Shown here piece by piece: positions 18,301-24,456 of a stretch of 62,495 nt of DNA. The translations under genes were made by a program, and so were the position numbers. Origin of the DNA: Candidatus Omnitrophota bacterium (GTDB taxonomy: Bacteria > Omnitrophota > Gorgyraeia > Tantalellales > Tantalellaceae); NCBI GenBank assembly GCA_015231405.1, contig JADGBR010000018.1, positions 1 to 62,495 on the forward strand, in the 5' to 3' direction. The stretch's first letter is position 1; every line of letters begins with the position of its first letter. The notes below the pieces were generated by a model that was not told where the DNA came from, did not search any database, and was given only the letters and a program-made list of their open reading frames with translations.

Positions 18301-18469
18301 CGGGAGTAGCTCCGGGATAAGCCGCCGTAACGCTCACTATGTCGAATTCGACGTTCGGGAACACCTCGCGGTTCATTCCCATAAGAGTGAAACCCCCGAC
18401 GATAACGATAATTACCGACAGAAGATTCACGAAAAGGGACTGGTTAACGCTGAATCGGGCTAAGCTCAT
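15344..18469 (-). CDS. RND-family efflux transporter
   Basis: 1041 residues. TM1 lies at about 12-32, followed by porter and docking domains, with the Asp-Asp pair in GMLVDDGIIVAEN near residue 400. The second half carries MGIVGLNGIVVNDSIVLVDF, where an Asn-Asp pair stands in TM10. It is more distant from AcrB than the pump at 7643 and belongs to the broad AcrB/CusA-like group, so the substrate is not predictable. Its start codon overlaps the stop of the TolC gene upstream (ATGA at 18466-18469). No adaptor gene is present. Confidence 0.94.
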   Translation of the reverse strand: MSLARFSVNQSLFVNLLSVIIVIVGGFTLMGMNREVFPNVEFDIVSVTAAYPGATPADVEKLITTPIEKELREVDGIKEISSTSAANISSIYVKIEPDEDNKQKVIRDIQNAVDKVSGLPDDVEDPEVVEITSKQYPIIEVSLSGAMPEASLRAHADTLEDVLEEIRGVARVRKSGYREREIQILLDPEKMRTYYVSIDEIERALASRNVSMPAGKISTDTSEFSIRTTGEFASADDILDVIIRANDSGNWLAIRDIAAVADDFKDEDVINKTRGTRSVNLVVLKKESGDAISIVSDIKKRCDEYQKSGAGGLEIAYVNDYSYYAKRRLNVLTSNAWGSVIIVMGMLLIFLEKRVAFFTFLGIPIAFCVTFIVMSQMGITINLISMFGLIIVLGMLVDDGIIVAENVYRYMEEGMPPREAAVKGTEEVLGSVCAAVFTTVASFLPLLMMTGIIGKFIRDIPMVVIVALLASLAEAFIVLPSHLADFVKIKLNKNGRAIGSTRELPWYRTLVFRYTVFLRSAMNRPYVVSFILVVVFILTIFAAATKIKFVLFPSSGINYFFIRAETPVGTPLEKTRDLLLPIEELVSKLPKEELDTYVTTVGQIQEDRNDPFTGIGSNVAQISVYLTQEQDRKRKVEAIIEDLRAGVKDLKGFTDLRFDKPQTGPPVGKPVEVKIRGEHFNVLDTIAKEYMDHLNTIDGTSDVTWDNKPGKEEIRVDIDMKKAALAGLNVGQIARTVRAVFSGGIATKIKPVKAEEETDVTVRFDKSEASKLSVFGEVTVSNSEGKLIPLSKVSTIERVSGSTPIHHLEGKRVVTVSCNVDTDKVTSVKINADLAKRFSDIGKRYRGYFVKYGGEQEESIESLKSLLKAFFVAFLIVYLILAYTFKSLLQPFIVMLAIPFGIIGVVVAFILHSQPFSFMAIMGIVGLNGIVVNDSIVLVDFINKFRAEGRAPRAAIVKACRMRIRPVILTTVTTVGGLVTVAYGIGGSDPFLVPMALAISWGLLFSTVLTLIVIPCIYVILESWTKKFTRRTIRVDPEMAV

Positions 18470-19929
18470 AACGACTCTTTATGTTTATCGAAAAGGGTGT
18501 TCATGGACCTTTCGAGATCTATCCTCGCCTTCTCGAGCTCCATGACCGCGCGCGCCACTTCGTGGCGCGCGGAGAGGACCTCGCGCTGATAATCTATGAG
18601 GTTCTTCGTGCTGGACCGTCCGGCGAGGAACATCCTCTCCTCCTCGTCCAGTTTCCGGGAAGTTATATCGGCGGCTTCCATTATGGATGAAAGGACATTT
18701 TCGAGCGTCGCGTATTCGCGCCACGCGTTCCCTACCTCCGTTATTATTCTGCGTTCGGTCATCGCTAGAGCGATTATCGCCGCTTCCCGCTCGTAACCGG
18801 CCCTCTCCAGCCGGCTTTCCGCCAGGCTATTCTCGAAGGGGTAAGAGAATTCCACTCCCCCGTAATAGTACGAATTGTTCTTGGAGGCCATCGAGGAAAA
18901 AGCCTCGTCGACCGACGAATCTATCCCGTTAACCGCCATGGTCCCGACGAGATCCATCTCGGGCCACATTTCGTTGGCTCTCATCTCGACGGTCATTTCC
19001 ATCATTTTAACGATTCTTGCGGCTTCCATCTGATCGCGCCGGCTGGAAAAAGCCTTTTTTAGGGCCTCTTCCAACTTAACCCTTACGGGAAGATAGGCGA
19101 GTTTTTCATTTGTGGCTATCTCCGATCGTGTATCCATATCCATCCGGAACTTGAGCTCCTCGGCCGACCTTTTAACCCTGTTCTCGGCCGCCACGACCTC
19201 GCTTTTCCGCGAAAGGACATTCGCTTCCGAAGCGTACAGGTCCGCGCGTTCGAGCCGACCTATCTCGAAGTTCTTCTTAGCCGACGAGTAAAGCTCCTCG
19301 GCCTTCCCAAGCATATCCTTAATGATCTCGAGGCTCTCCACGGAGAACATCCAGCCGAGATACGCTTTTTCCGTATCCGCGAGCGACGCCTCTATCCTGT
19401 CCTTCGCGGCAAGATCGGCGTTCTCGACCGCCAGCTGAGTCACACTGATGGTCCGCCTGTCGACGTAACCGAAGAAATTCTTTCCGACGGCCTGCCTGAA
19501 ACCCACGCTCGATTCGGTCGTATGCGAAGGGTTATTGACCACGTAGACGGAATCCGACCACGCCCGGTTATCGGAGAACGAAGCCACGAGGTCCGTACCG
19601 AACGGAAGTTTTTTGGAGACGCCGCCCCGGTAAGTGTTGCCCTGGGCTCTTTGGGAACCGAAGACGGAAAGCGGTTTCCTCCTATCCTCGGAATAGGACG
19701 TCCCTCCCGTAAGAAAGGTATCGAATATCGCGTTACTGTACTTGATATCCGTGAACGCGGCGAGATAATCGATCTTGGCGAGACGGATATCGAAATTATT
19801 ACGCAAAGCCGCCTTAAGCGCCTCTTGGCGCGTTATCATCCGCGGCGCTTCCGCCGGACCTTCTCCCGACGCCGTATGCCCTACCGTGACCGCAATTATC
19901 AAGATGCCCAGAAGAACAGGCCTTTTCAT
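18466..19929 (-). CDS. TolC-family outer membrane efflux protein
   Basis: About 487 residues from the ATG at 19929, which follows a GGGGT sequence at suitable distance; an ATG at 19935 is an alternative. An upstream in-frame extension to 20049 is unlikely because it would run through the promoter. The signal peptide is LLGILIIAVTVGHTASGE. The mature part begins with ITRQEALKAALRNNFDIRLA, the typical first helix of the family, and ends in long coiled-coil helices (RKLDEEERMFLAGRSSTKNLIDY). It forms an outer-membrane channel, probably for the RND pump with which it overlaps. Confidence 0.9.
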   Translation of the reverse strand: MKRPVLLGILIIAVTVGHTASGEGPAEAPRMITRQEALKAALRNNFDIRLAKIDYLAAFTDIKYSNAIFDTFLTGGTSYSEDRRKPLSVFGSQRAQGNTYRGGVSKKLPFGTDLVASFSDNRAWSDSVYVVNNPSHTTESSVGFRQAVGKNFFGYVDRRTISVTQLAVENADLAAKDRIEASLADTEKAYLGWMFSVESLEIIKDMLGKAEELYSSAKKNFEIGRLERADLYASEANVLSRKSEVVAAENRVKRSAEELKFRMDMDTRSEIATNEKLAYLPVRVKLEEALKKAFSSRRDQMEAARIVKMMEMTVEMRANEMWPEMDLVGTMAVNGIDSSVDEAFSSMASKNNSYYYGGVEFSYPFENSLAESRLERAGYEREAAIIALAMTERRIITEVGNAWREYATLENVLSSIMEAADITSRKLDEEERMFLAGRSSTKNLIDYQREVLSARHEVARAVMELEKARIDLERSMNTLFDKHKESL

Positions 19930-19978
19930 AGTCATACCCCATGCCTTCACACCAAAAGCAATACCGAACGATCCTTTA

Positions 19979-20007
19979 TTTATATTATTAATACCGGCGC
20001 CAGTCAA
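19979..20007 (-). promoter_or_regulatory. Sigma70-type promoter of the TolC-RND-DUF2157-Znu chain
   Basis: On the minus strand TTGACT (20007-20002) and TATAAA (19984-19979) are exactly 17 bases apart. Initiation about seven bases downstream gives a leader of roughly 40 bases before the TolC ATG at 19929. It probably drives the TolC, RND, DUF2157, GDYXXLXY and metal-importer genes. Confidence 0.65.
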
Positions 20008-20048
20008 GCGCTTTTCTCCCCACCGGGCCCAAAAACCCTGTATCGTCA

Positions 20049-20909
20049 TTACCGCGGGAAAAAAGCGTGCTTAAGCCCCCTAATGGCTTCAAGGACGGTT
20101 TCATGGAACTTTCGGTCCGACCGCCAGTGCCATGGCTCGTAGGTAATGTTATTGTTAACCGTGTCCGGATAGGAAAGCGTGAAACCGTACCGGCCGGCGT
20201 TGGCGGCGAGCCACGCGTATTCCTGAAGGCTGTCGAACTCGCTCGTATTATCCTCACCGTTGACGCCGTCGGCGTTTATGAAGTCTACCGCCTGATGCGC
20301 CGGGGATCCGTGCTCGCTGAACCCGGGAAGCGCCACCCACCGCGCGGTTTCACGGATCGAGTGATCGTGATTACTGAGATAAAAGATGAACAGGTACAGC
20401 TGGTATGCGCTTGAGCGATACCCCGATTCTATGTAGAGCCTCCGCCCGATATCGCGTTCCATGGCGCCCATCATGGAAGTATATTTCTTAAAAACATCCG
20501 GCGGGATAAAAACGGGAGGGAGTTCTCTGGTATCTTTCGGGAACTTCGCGCGTTCTTTAGGCGGGACTTTTATCACCTGGCCGGTGATCTTTACCAGCTC
20601 CTCCTTGCCTGTCGCTATGCCCCTATAAGGTATCTTCACCCCGACTTCTTTGGGGTCCAGTTCCAGGAAAGACCGTAAAAATTTTTTCTCGCCGTCCGAA
20701 AGCGGATTGTAAAGGTCCTCCATGGAAAGCGTAGCGAGAGTGGCCTCCTTTTGCCGCTCTTTTATCACGGGCCCCAGCTTGACGAGAAGGTTCTTGACCC
20801 CCGCGATATCATCCGCGGAAAGTTTATCGATATCAAGCCCGTAAGAGACCCCGGCCATAGCGAATAGCGCTATCACCAACACCAAAGCTATCTCCGGGAT
20901 CCTGCCCAT
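20049..20909 (-). CDS. M15-family D-alanyl-D-alanine carboxypeptidase (VanY-like)
   Basis: About 286 residues from the ATG at 20909, with an N-terminal hydrophobic segment (IALVLVIALFAMAG) acting as signal or anchor. The catalytic region shows SGYRS, then SEHGSPAHQAVDF and EPWHWR, the substrate and zinc-binding motifs of peptidase family M15. It would trim D-Ala from peptidoglycan stem peptides in the periplasm. The spacing between the first histidine and the aspartate is two residues longer than the usual SxHxxGxAxD form. Upstream, TAGAAT lies only seven bases before the ATG, so a nearly leaderless transcript is possible. Confidence 0.85.
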   Translation of the reverse strand: MGRIPEIALVLVIALFAMAGVSYGLDIDKLSADDIAGVKNLLVKLGPVIKERQKEATLATLSMEDLYNPLSDGEKKFLRSFLELDPKEVGVKIPYRGIATGKEELVKITGQVIKVPPKERAKFPKDTRELPPVFIPPDVFKKYTSMMGAMERDIGRRLYIESGYRSSAYQLYLFIFYLSNHDHSIRETARWVALPGFSEHGSPAHQAVDFINADGVNGEDNTSEFDSLQEYAWLAANAGRYGFTLSYPDTVNNNITYEPWHWRSDRKFHETVLEAIRGLKHAFFPR

Positions 20910-20938
20910 ATTTGATATTCTAGCATATCTCGGTCTAA

Positions 20939-21166
20939 TTTCCAGAGGAATGCCCTGTTGTTCCATATTGTTCATATGATACGCGAGTGGTATCAGGGAC
21001 TACGCCGGTCCCTATTTTGGAAATAGAAAATGATGAGAAACCTGGAACTTATGCCGTCGATCGTCTTAATACGATAGGTCTTTACCATTTGCGGGATGTA
21101 GCAGACCGTGTACAAAAACGTTACCGTCTCTCCCAGGACCTGTTCCATATGCCTCTTACTTGTTAA
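20939..21166 (+). pseudogene. Orphan 75-codon open frame, probable gene remnant
   Basis: An open frame with protein-like composition runs from just after a stop at 20936 to a TAA at 21164. It lacks any ATG in its first 60 codons; a GTG at 20987 is the only plausible early start. The product would read VVSGTTPVPILEIE, then a helical segment with LNTIGLYHLRDVADRVQKRY. The region is between the M15 peptidase and phosphoesterase genes, which are both on the other strand. It may be a fragment of a lost gene or chance. Confidence 0.3.
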
Positions 21167-21876
21167 GCCTTTACTACATCTACCCCGGACGGTTTCCCGT
21201 CCCGGACGGCTATCTTAAGCGCGTGAAAAACCCGCGCTTCAGGTGATCCGACCTCGTCCAGTTCCGCTCCGGCTCCGCCCGAAATGAATATCCTGTATCC
21301 GTCGAGTTCATATTGGTAATACGCGTGTATGTGGCCGGTGATAACACAGTCTATTCTTCCCATGTGGGGATCCATGACCCGTTTCAGTTTCGCCCATTCC
21401 TCATCCGCTATCCCTCTGCCGGTGAGCTCGTTCTTGGGAGGTATATGGAAGAGGACGATGAACCGCTTGTCCCGGTGTTTATCGAGCATCGCGCCGAGAA
21501 AGTCGAGCGCCTTGGGCTCAAAAACGCGCGAGGCAGTATCCAGGACGGCCGCCGCGAATGCGCCCGAGAGGATGATGTAATTGTGCAGGCCGAAGAACCT
21601 GTCGTAATCGCGCATATCGTGGTTGCCGCGCGAACAGTACACCGGCTTCGCTGTCGCGCATCCCGTGAACCGGCTGAACTCCGAATACTCTTCTTCCGTG
21701 CCCATCCGGACTATATCGCCGTTCACGATGAAGATGTCCCCTGGCGTACCGAGAAGCGTCCCGTAAACCCGGCTCGCGTTCCCGTCGAGCCCCGAACACC
21801 CCGGGTCCCCCATCACTACGATATCCCGGATACCGGAGAGAACATTCTCTTCTTCCGTAACGCGCACTATACCCAC
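21163..21876 (-). CDS. Calcineurin-like metallophosphoesterase
   Basis: 237 residues. Recognisable metallophosphoesterase motifs are VNGDIV (motif II), CSRGNHDMR (motif III, GNHD), the histidine of VLFHIPP and TGHIHAYY (GHxH) near the C-terminus. Motif I is MGDPGCSG, where the usual DxH histidine is missing. Without a signal peptide it is probably cytoplasmic. Its substrate could be a nucleotide, a phosphoprotein or UDP-sugar intermediates. Downstream it touches the orphan frame on the other strand. Confidence 0.8.
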   Translation of the reverse strand: MGIVRVTEEENVLSGIRDIVVMGDPGCSGLDGNASRVYGTLLGTPGDIFIVNGDIVRMGTEEEYSEFSRFTGCATAKPVYCSRGNHDMRDYDRFFGLHNYIILSGAFAAAVLDTASRVFEPKALDFLGAMLDKHRDKRFIVLFHIPPKNELTGRGIADEEWAKLKRVMDPHMGRIDCVITGHIHAYYQYELDGYRIFISGGAGAELDEVGSPEARVFHALKIAVRDGKPSGVDVVKA

Positions 21877-22016
21877 AAACTGCTCCTTCCGAAAATTAAG
21901 TTTTATTATATCAGAAACCCTGTTGAATGTGACAAGCTTTCAGGTTAGCATGCAAAAGGCCTTATTTACTCTGCCTGGCATAAGTCGAACTCACTACACC
22001 GTTAGTGCAATAAAAG

Positions 22017-22045
22017 TTGACTATTTCCCGGGTTTGTCATATAAT
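22017..22045 (+). promoter_or_regulatory. Near-consensus promoter of small RNA copy 1
   Basis: TTGACT (22017-22022) and TATAAT (22040-22045) are separated by exactly 17 bases. The upstream block GTTAGTGCAATAAAAG (22001-22016) is conserved in copy 2 with one difference, suggesting an UP element or activator site. A short inverted repeat (CACTA, TAGTG) surrounds the upstream block. Confidence 0.8.
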
Positions 22046-22051
22046 GATATC

Positions 22052-22103
22052 GTCAGAGGGGCTAGAAGACCTAGAGGAGCTGAGAAATCAGCTCTTTTTT
22101 TTT
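22052..22103 (+). ncRNA. Candidate small RNA, copy 1 (about 52 nt)
   Basis: Initiation seven bases after the -10 gives an RNA starting GTCAGAGGGG and ending in an intrinsic terminator. It has no start codon or room for an open frame, and both flanking genes are on the minus strand, so it is not a leader. The 5' part contains AGAGGGG and AGAGGAGC, which look like Shine-Dalgarno or GGA motifs. Copy 2 at 23679 has the same layout. I do not recognise the family: it is not tmRNA, 6S, SRP RNA or a known riboswitch. Confidence 0.7.
22077..22103 (+). terminator. Intrinsic terminator of small RNA copy 1
   Basis: Stem GAGCTGA with TCAGCTC closed by a GAAA (GNRA) tetraloop, followed by nine T residues (22095-22103). 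Confidence 0.9.
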
Positions 22104-22219
22104 ACTCCCTGAATATTCCCGAACCGTTAATTTCACCGACAGCAGCGACCGTCACGGCTTCATCAAGTAGCCCTCGTCTTCATAAGCGGTTCCCTATTAT
22201 GATCGGGACTTTCCCAGCC

Positions 22220-22837
22220 TCAATCATTGACGATCTCAAAACTACTGAATTTTCCGTCTTCAAGGCGGATCAGCAACCATTCATAATCGAGGCCGAAATA
22301 ACTATCCCGCTCAGGCCCCAAAACATAGATCAAGTCATATTGCCCTTTGAAATGATCGGTCCTGGTTGAAGGTCCCAAAATATTCTCGATCTCTTGTTTT
22401 GATTTGCCGGGAAGCACCGCACAAACGACATCCTTCAGCATTTTTTGCCTGACCGTAACAAGGTCTTCGGGCAAAGGCTTTGATCCGTCATTTCTCCACG
22501 AGACTGAATCAAACCCAAGCAGATCAGACCCTGTAGGCAAATGATGCGGGAAATAACGTCCGACCAGGATCCAGATCAGTATCATCGCCGGACCTAAATA
22601 GGCAAATTGCCGGATAACAATGTGCGCTTTCTTTGAAAAAAGACGCAATATACCCATAATGACCAGGCAAAGAATGGAAAAAAGAACGATACAGCTGAAG
22701 ATCATGGTTGCAATAAAGGAAAAACCCTCTCGGGAACCCGGGACCCATTCGTAATGAACGACGAGCCACAACAATATCACGTCAGCTATAAATGCCGACG
22801 GTATGAAGAACCAGTTGCGTAGCCGTATTCCTCGCAT
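22220..22837 (-). CDS. Hypothetical membrane protein with a BamE/SmpA-like C-terminal region
   Basis: 205 residues. Three hydrophobic segments lie in the first 95 residues (about 11-27, 40-63 and 78-93). A soluble C-terminal domain contains LPGKSKQEIENILG followed by paired strands ending YEWLLIRLEDGKFSSFEIVND. The pattern 'hydrophilic helix, ILG, then Y-x-x-G, then W/L-x-I-x-x-x-x-G' is common in small lipoprotein-like domains related to BamE/SmpA, but the similarity is only structural in character. A good ribosome binding site (AGAGGA) precedes the ATG. The gene is richer in A+T than its neighbours and lies between the two small RNA copies. Function unknown. Confidence 0.7.
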   Translation of the reverse strand: MRGIRLRNWFFIPSAFIADVILLWLVVHYEWVPGSREGFSFIATMIFSCIVLFSILCLVIMGILRLFSKKAHIVIRQFAYLGPAMILIWILVGRYFPHHLPTGSDLLGFDSVSWRNDGSKPLPEDLVTVRQKMLKDVVCAVLPGKSKQEIENILGPSTRTDHFKGQYDLIYVLGPERDSYFGLDYEWLLIRLEDGKFSSFEIVND

Positions 22838-22919
22838 ATCGGTCCTCTTCGATATCTAGAGCTCGCGTCCGCAATTAGTGGGAATGTTGAATAAAAAATA
22901 ACGACTCATTTACTATCTC

Positions 22920-23375
22920 TTATTCGTAAACCTTTGAATCATTGCTTTCACCAAATATCCAATATCGTATATGAGCTTTGCCCCGATATTCTATTTCCCT
23001 GTATTCAACGGCAATAGCTGATATAGTAACATTAATTTCGCATGATTGGTGCGCGAGAAATCTTAATATTCGCGAGGCCGGATCATATTCCGCGCCATCG
23101 AAGGAATACGTGCCGATCCCGGACTTATCGATAACTTCATATTTTTGGACATTAGAGATCTTTAGGACGCACCTTAGGCAATCGACCTCGCCAACTTCGG
23201 ACAATAGCCCGCGTTTAATGATCCGCGGAGAGCTGTAGTAATGGAAGATCCTGCGAAAAGGGATCTCAAGCGCGCTGCCGTCTTTTTTGACCTCATCCAA
23301 ACTGAAATACTCATCGTGGATCAGATCGTTCAAGGGGTTCAATTGAGAGGCATCATTAAAGTTTAAAATTTTCAT
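22920..23375 (-). CDS. Hypothetical protein (151 aa)
   Basis: A soluble protein of mixed alpha/beta character with no signal or membrane segment. The N-terminus (LNDLIHDEYFSLDEV, then ALEIPFRRIF) resembles a small family of uncharacterised bacterial proteins with an HD-x-YF motif; I know no function for it. Start and stop are well defined, but the ribosome binding site is weak. It shares the A+T-richer composition of its neighbour, and the pair is bracketed by the two small RNA copies. Confidence 0.6.
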   Translation of the reverse strand: MKILNFNDASQLNPLNDLIHDEYFSLDEVKKDGSALEIPFRRIFHYYSSPRIIKRGLLSEVGEVDCLRCVLKISNVQKYEVIDKSGIGTYSFDGAEYDPASRILRFLAHQSCEINVTISAIAVEYREIEYRGKAHIRYWIFGESNDSKVYE

Positions 23376-23460
23376 ATTAGCGACTCATCAACGCTGACAA
23401 CATCTCACCGCTTTATTATTCCAGACGCTTTTCAAAACAACATGCTACTAAATTATTACT

Positions 23461-23556
23461 GCAACAAATACGGGTATTCCGTTACCTGTCCGTGTTCACC
23501 CCATAAATCTTCAGACTGATCAACGCTCTACCGTACGGCTTACCCGTATTTGTTGC
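23461..23556. repeat. Perfect 16-bp inverted repeat with a 64-base spacer
   Basis: GCAACAAATACGGGTA at 23461-23476 is the exact reverse complement of 23541-23556, and partial pairing continues inward (CCGTTAC with GTACGG). It lies in the 313-base intergenic region before small RNA copy 2. It could be a long hairpin of a structured RNA, a small non-autonomous mobile element or a paired binding site. No open frame occupies the spacer. Confidence 0.8.
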
Positions 23557-23643
23557 GGAATTCCATATCCTATATATGTTTATGTACACTGTCTGCACCG
23601 CTTATGGAAAATTTATACTAAAATAATGTTAGTCCAATAAAAG

Positions 23644-23672
23644 TTGACTGTTTGCCGCGTTTTTTGTATAAT
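23644..23672 (+). promoter_or_regulatory. Near-consensus promoter of small RNA copy 2
   Basis: TTGACT (23644-23649) and TATAAT (23667-23672) are 17 bases apart, as in copy 1, although the spacer sequence has largely diverged. The upstream block GTTAGTCCAATAAAAG is shared with copy 1. Conservation of both hexamers and the upstream block while the spacer drifts supports function. Confidence 0.8.
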
Positions 23673-23678
23673 GATGTT

Positions 23679-23733
23679 GTCAGAGGGGTTATAAAAGACC
23701 AAGAGGAGCCGAGCGATCGGCTCCTTTTTTTTT
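23679..23733 (+). ncRNA. Candidate small RNA, copy 2 (about 55 nt)
   Basis: It begins GTCAGAGGGG like copy 1, has a two-base longer middle (TTATAAAAGACC) and the same AGAGGAGC before the terminator stem. Its 3' part is antisense to the last 14 codons and stop of the methyltransferase gene on the minus strand (stop at 23689-23691). It could therefore act on that messenger as well as in trans. Confidence 0.7.
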
Positions 23734-24456
23734 AAAAACACATCCGTAATTTAAAGTGAAGTCGCGTTCCCCGTCGAGTATGTCTAATAAGCTTGTTAAA
23801 GGGCCCAGAAGCAAAGAGAAAATAACGGCCCCTGCTAATTTGAAAGGCAATACCATCAAACGCCAAAATCCGTTCTTTACTCTGGAAAAAGCCACGAGGG
23901 GTATATATTGGATCCTGTTGCCGAGGTAATTAAAAAAACCTCCCAGAGGCTCGATACTTGAGACCTCCATCCCGGCCTGGCCCGCAAGATGCCTTAGTCC
24001 GTATGAAGTGAACCTGAAATAATCTTCGGGCTTCATGTGTTCTCCCCATCCCTGGGGCGCGGTCAAAAGCAGATCGCCGCCCGGTTTTAAGACACGTCTC
24101 AGTTCCTTAAGTAAAGTGATGGGTTCTTTTACGTGCTCAAGGACCTGTAAGCATAATATCCTGTCAAAGGCGGAATCTTTCGCCGGGATGTTCAGGAGGT
24201 CCCCCACCACATCTATATTACACCCCGCCCTCCGCGACAGGTCTAAGGCTATATACCCGCCTTTCACCAGCTTTCTGTATTGCCCCAGCCCGCATCCGGC
24301 GTCCAGTACCAGCATCCCGAGCGGCCCTTTCTTAAGTTCCCGTCCGAGAAATTTTATTATCTCCCTATCCTGCGGAAAAAAAAACGATACTACCCCGAAA
24401 GGCAGCCTAGATTTAATAAATGTTATCGGATCGGTATCCATGAATCGATCTCTCAC
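23689..24456 (-). CDS. Class I SAM-dependent methyltransferase
   Basis: 255 residues from a GTG at 24456 that overlaps the stop of the radical SAM gene (GTGA); an ATG at 24441 is the alternative. SAM motif I is VLDAGCGLGQYR near residue 47, followed by YIALDLS, and the post-I region is FDRILCLQVLEHVKEPITLLKELRRVLKPGG, typical of Methyltransf_11. The C-terminal third is hydrophobic and may touch the membrane. The final 14 codons are antisense to small RNA copy 2 and its terminator, and the tail KKKGADRSAPLGLL looks fortuitous. The original end of the gene may have been replaced when the RNA element arrived. The likely role is methylation of a glycan or lipid. Confidence 0.85.
   Translation of the reverse strand: MRDRFMDTDPITFIKSRLPFGVVSFFFPQDREIIKFLGRELKKGPLGMLVLDAGCGLGQYRKLVKGGYIALDLSRRAGCNIDVVGDLLNIPAKDSAFDRILCLQVLEHVKEPITLLKELRRVLKPGGDLLLTAPQGWGEHMKPEDYFRFTSYGLRHLAGQAGMEVSSIEPLGGFFNYLGNRIQYIPLVAFSRVKNGFWRLMVLPFKLAGAVIFSLLLGPLTSLLDILDGERDFTLNYGCVFKKKGADRSAPLGLL
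23705..23733 (+). terminator. Intrinsic terminator of small RNA copy 2
   Basis: Stem GGAGCCGA with TCGGCTCC, loop GCGA (GNRA), then nine T residues (23725-23733). Compared with copy 1, one T-A pair has become C-G and one G-T pair has become G-C, so pairing is maintained. Confidence 0.9.

Noticed and set aside
18485-18932. Several 60-80 codon frames near the TolC 3' end on both strands
   Set aside because: All are embedded in the TolC coding sequence and have arginine- or proline-rich shadow composition.
22052-22103. preQ1, c-di-GMP or other riboswitch reading of the small RNA
   Set aside because: There is no downstream gene on the same strand and the conserved cores of those riboswitches are not present.
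21923-22369. Plus-strand open frame of 148 codons over small RNA copy 1
   Set aside because: It runs through a strong promoter and terminator and into a minus-strand gene; no sensible domain is present.
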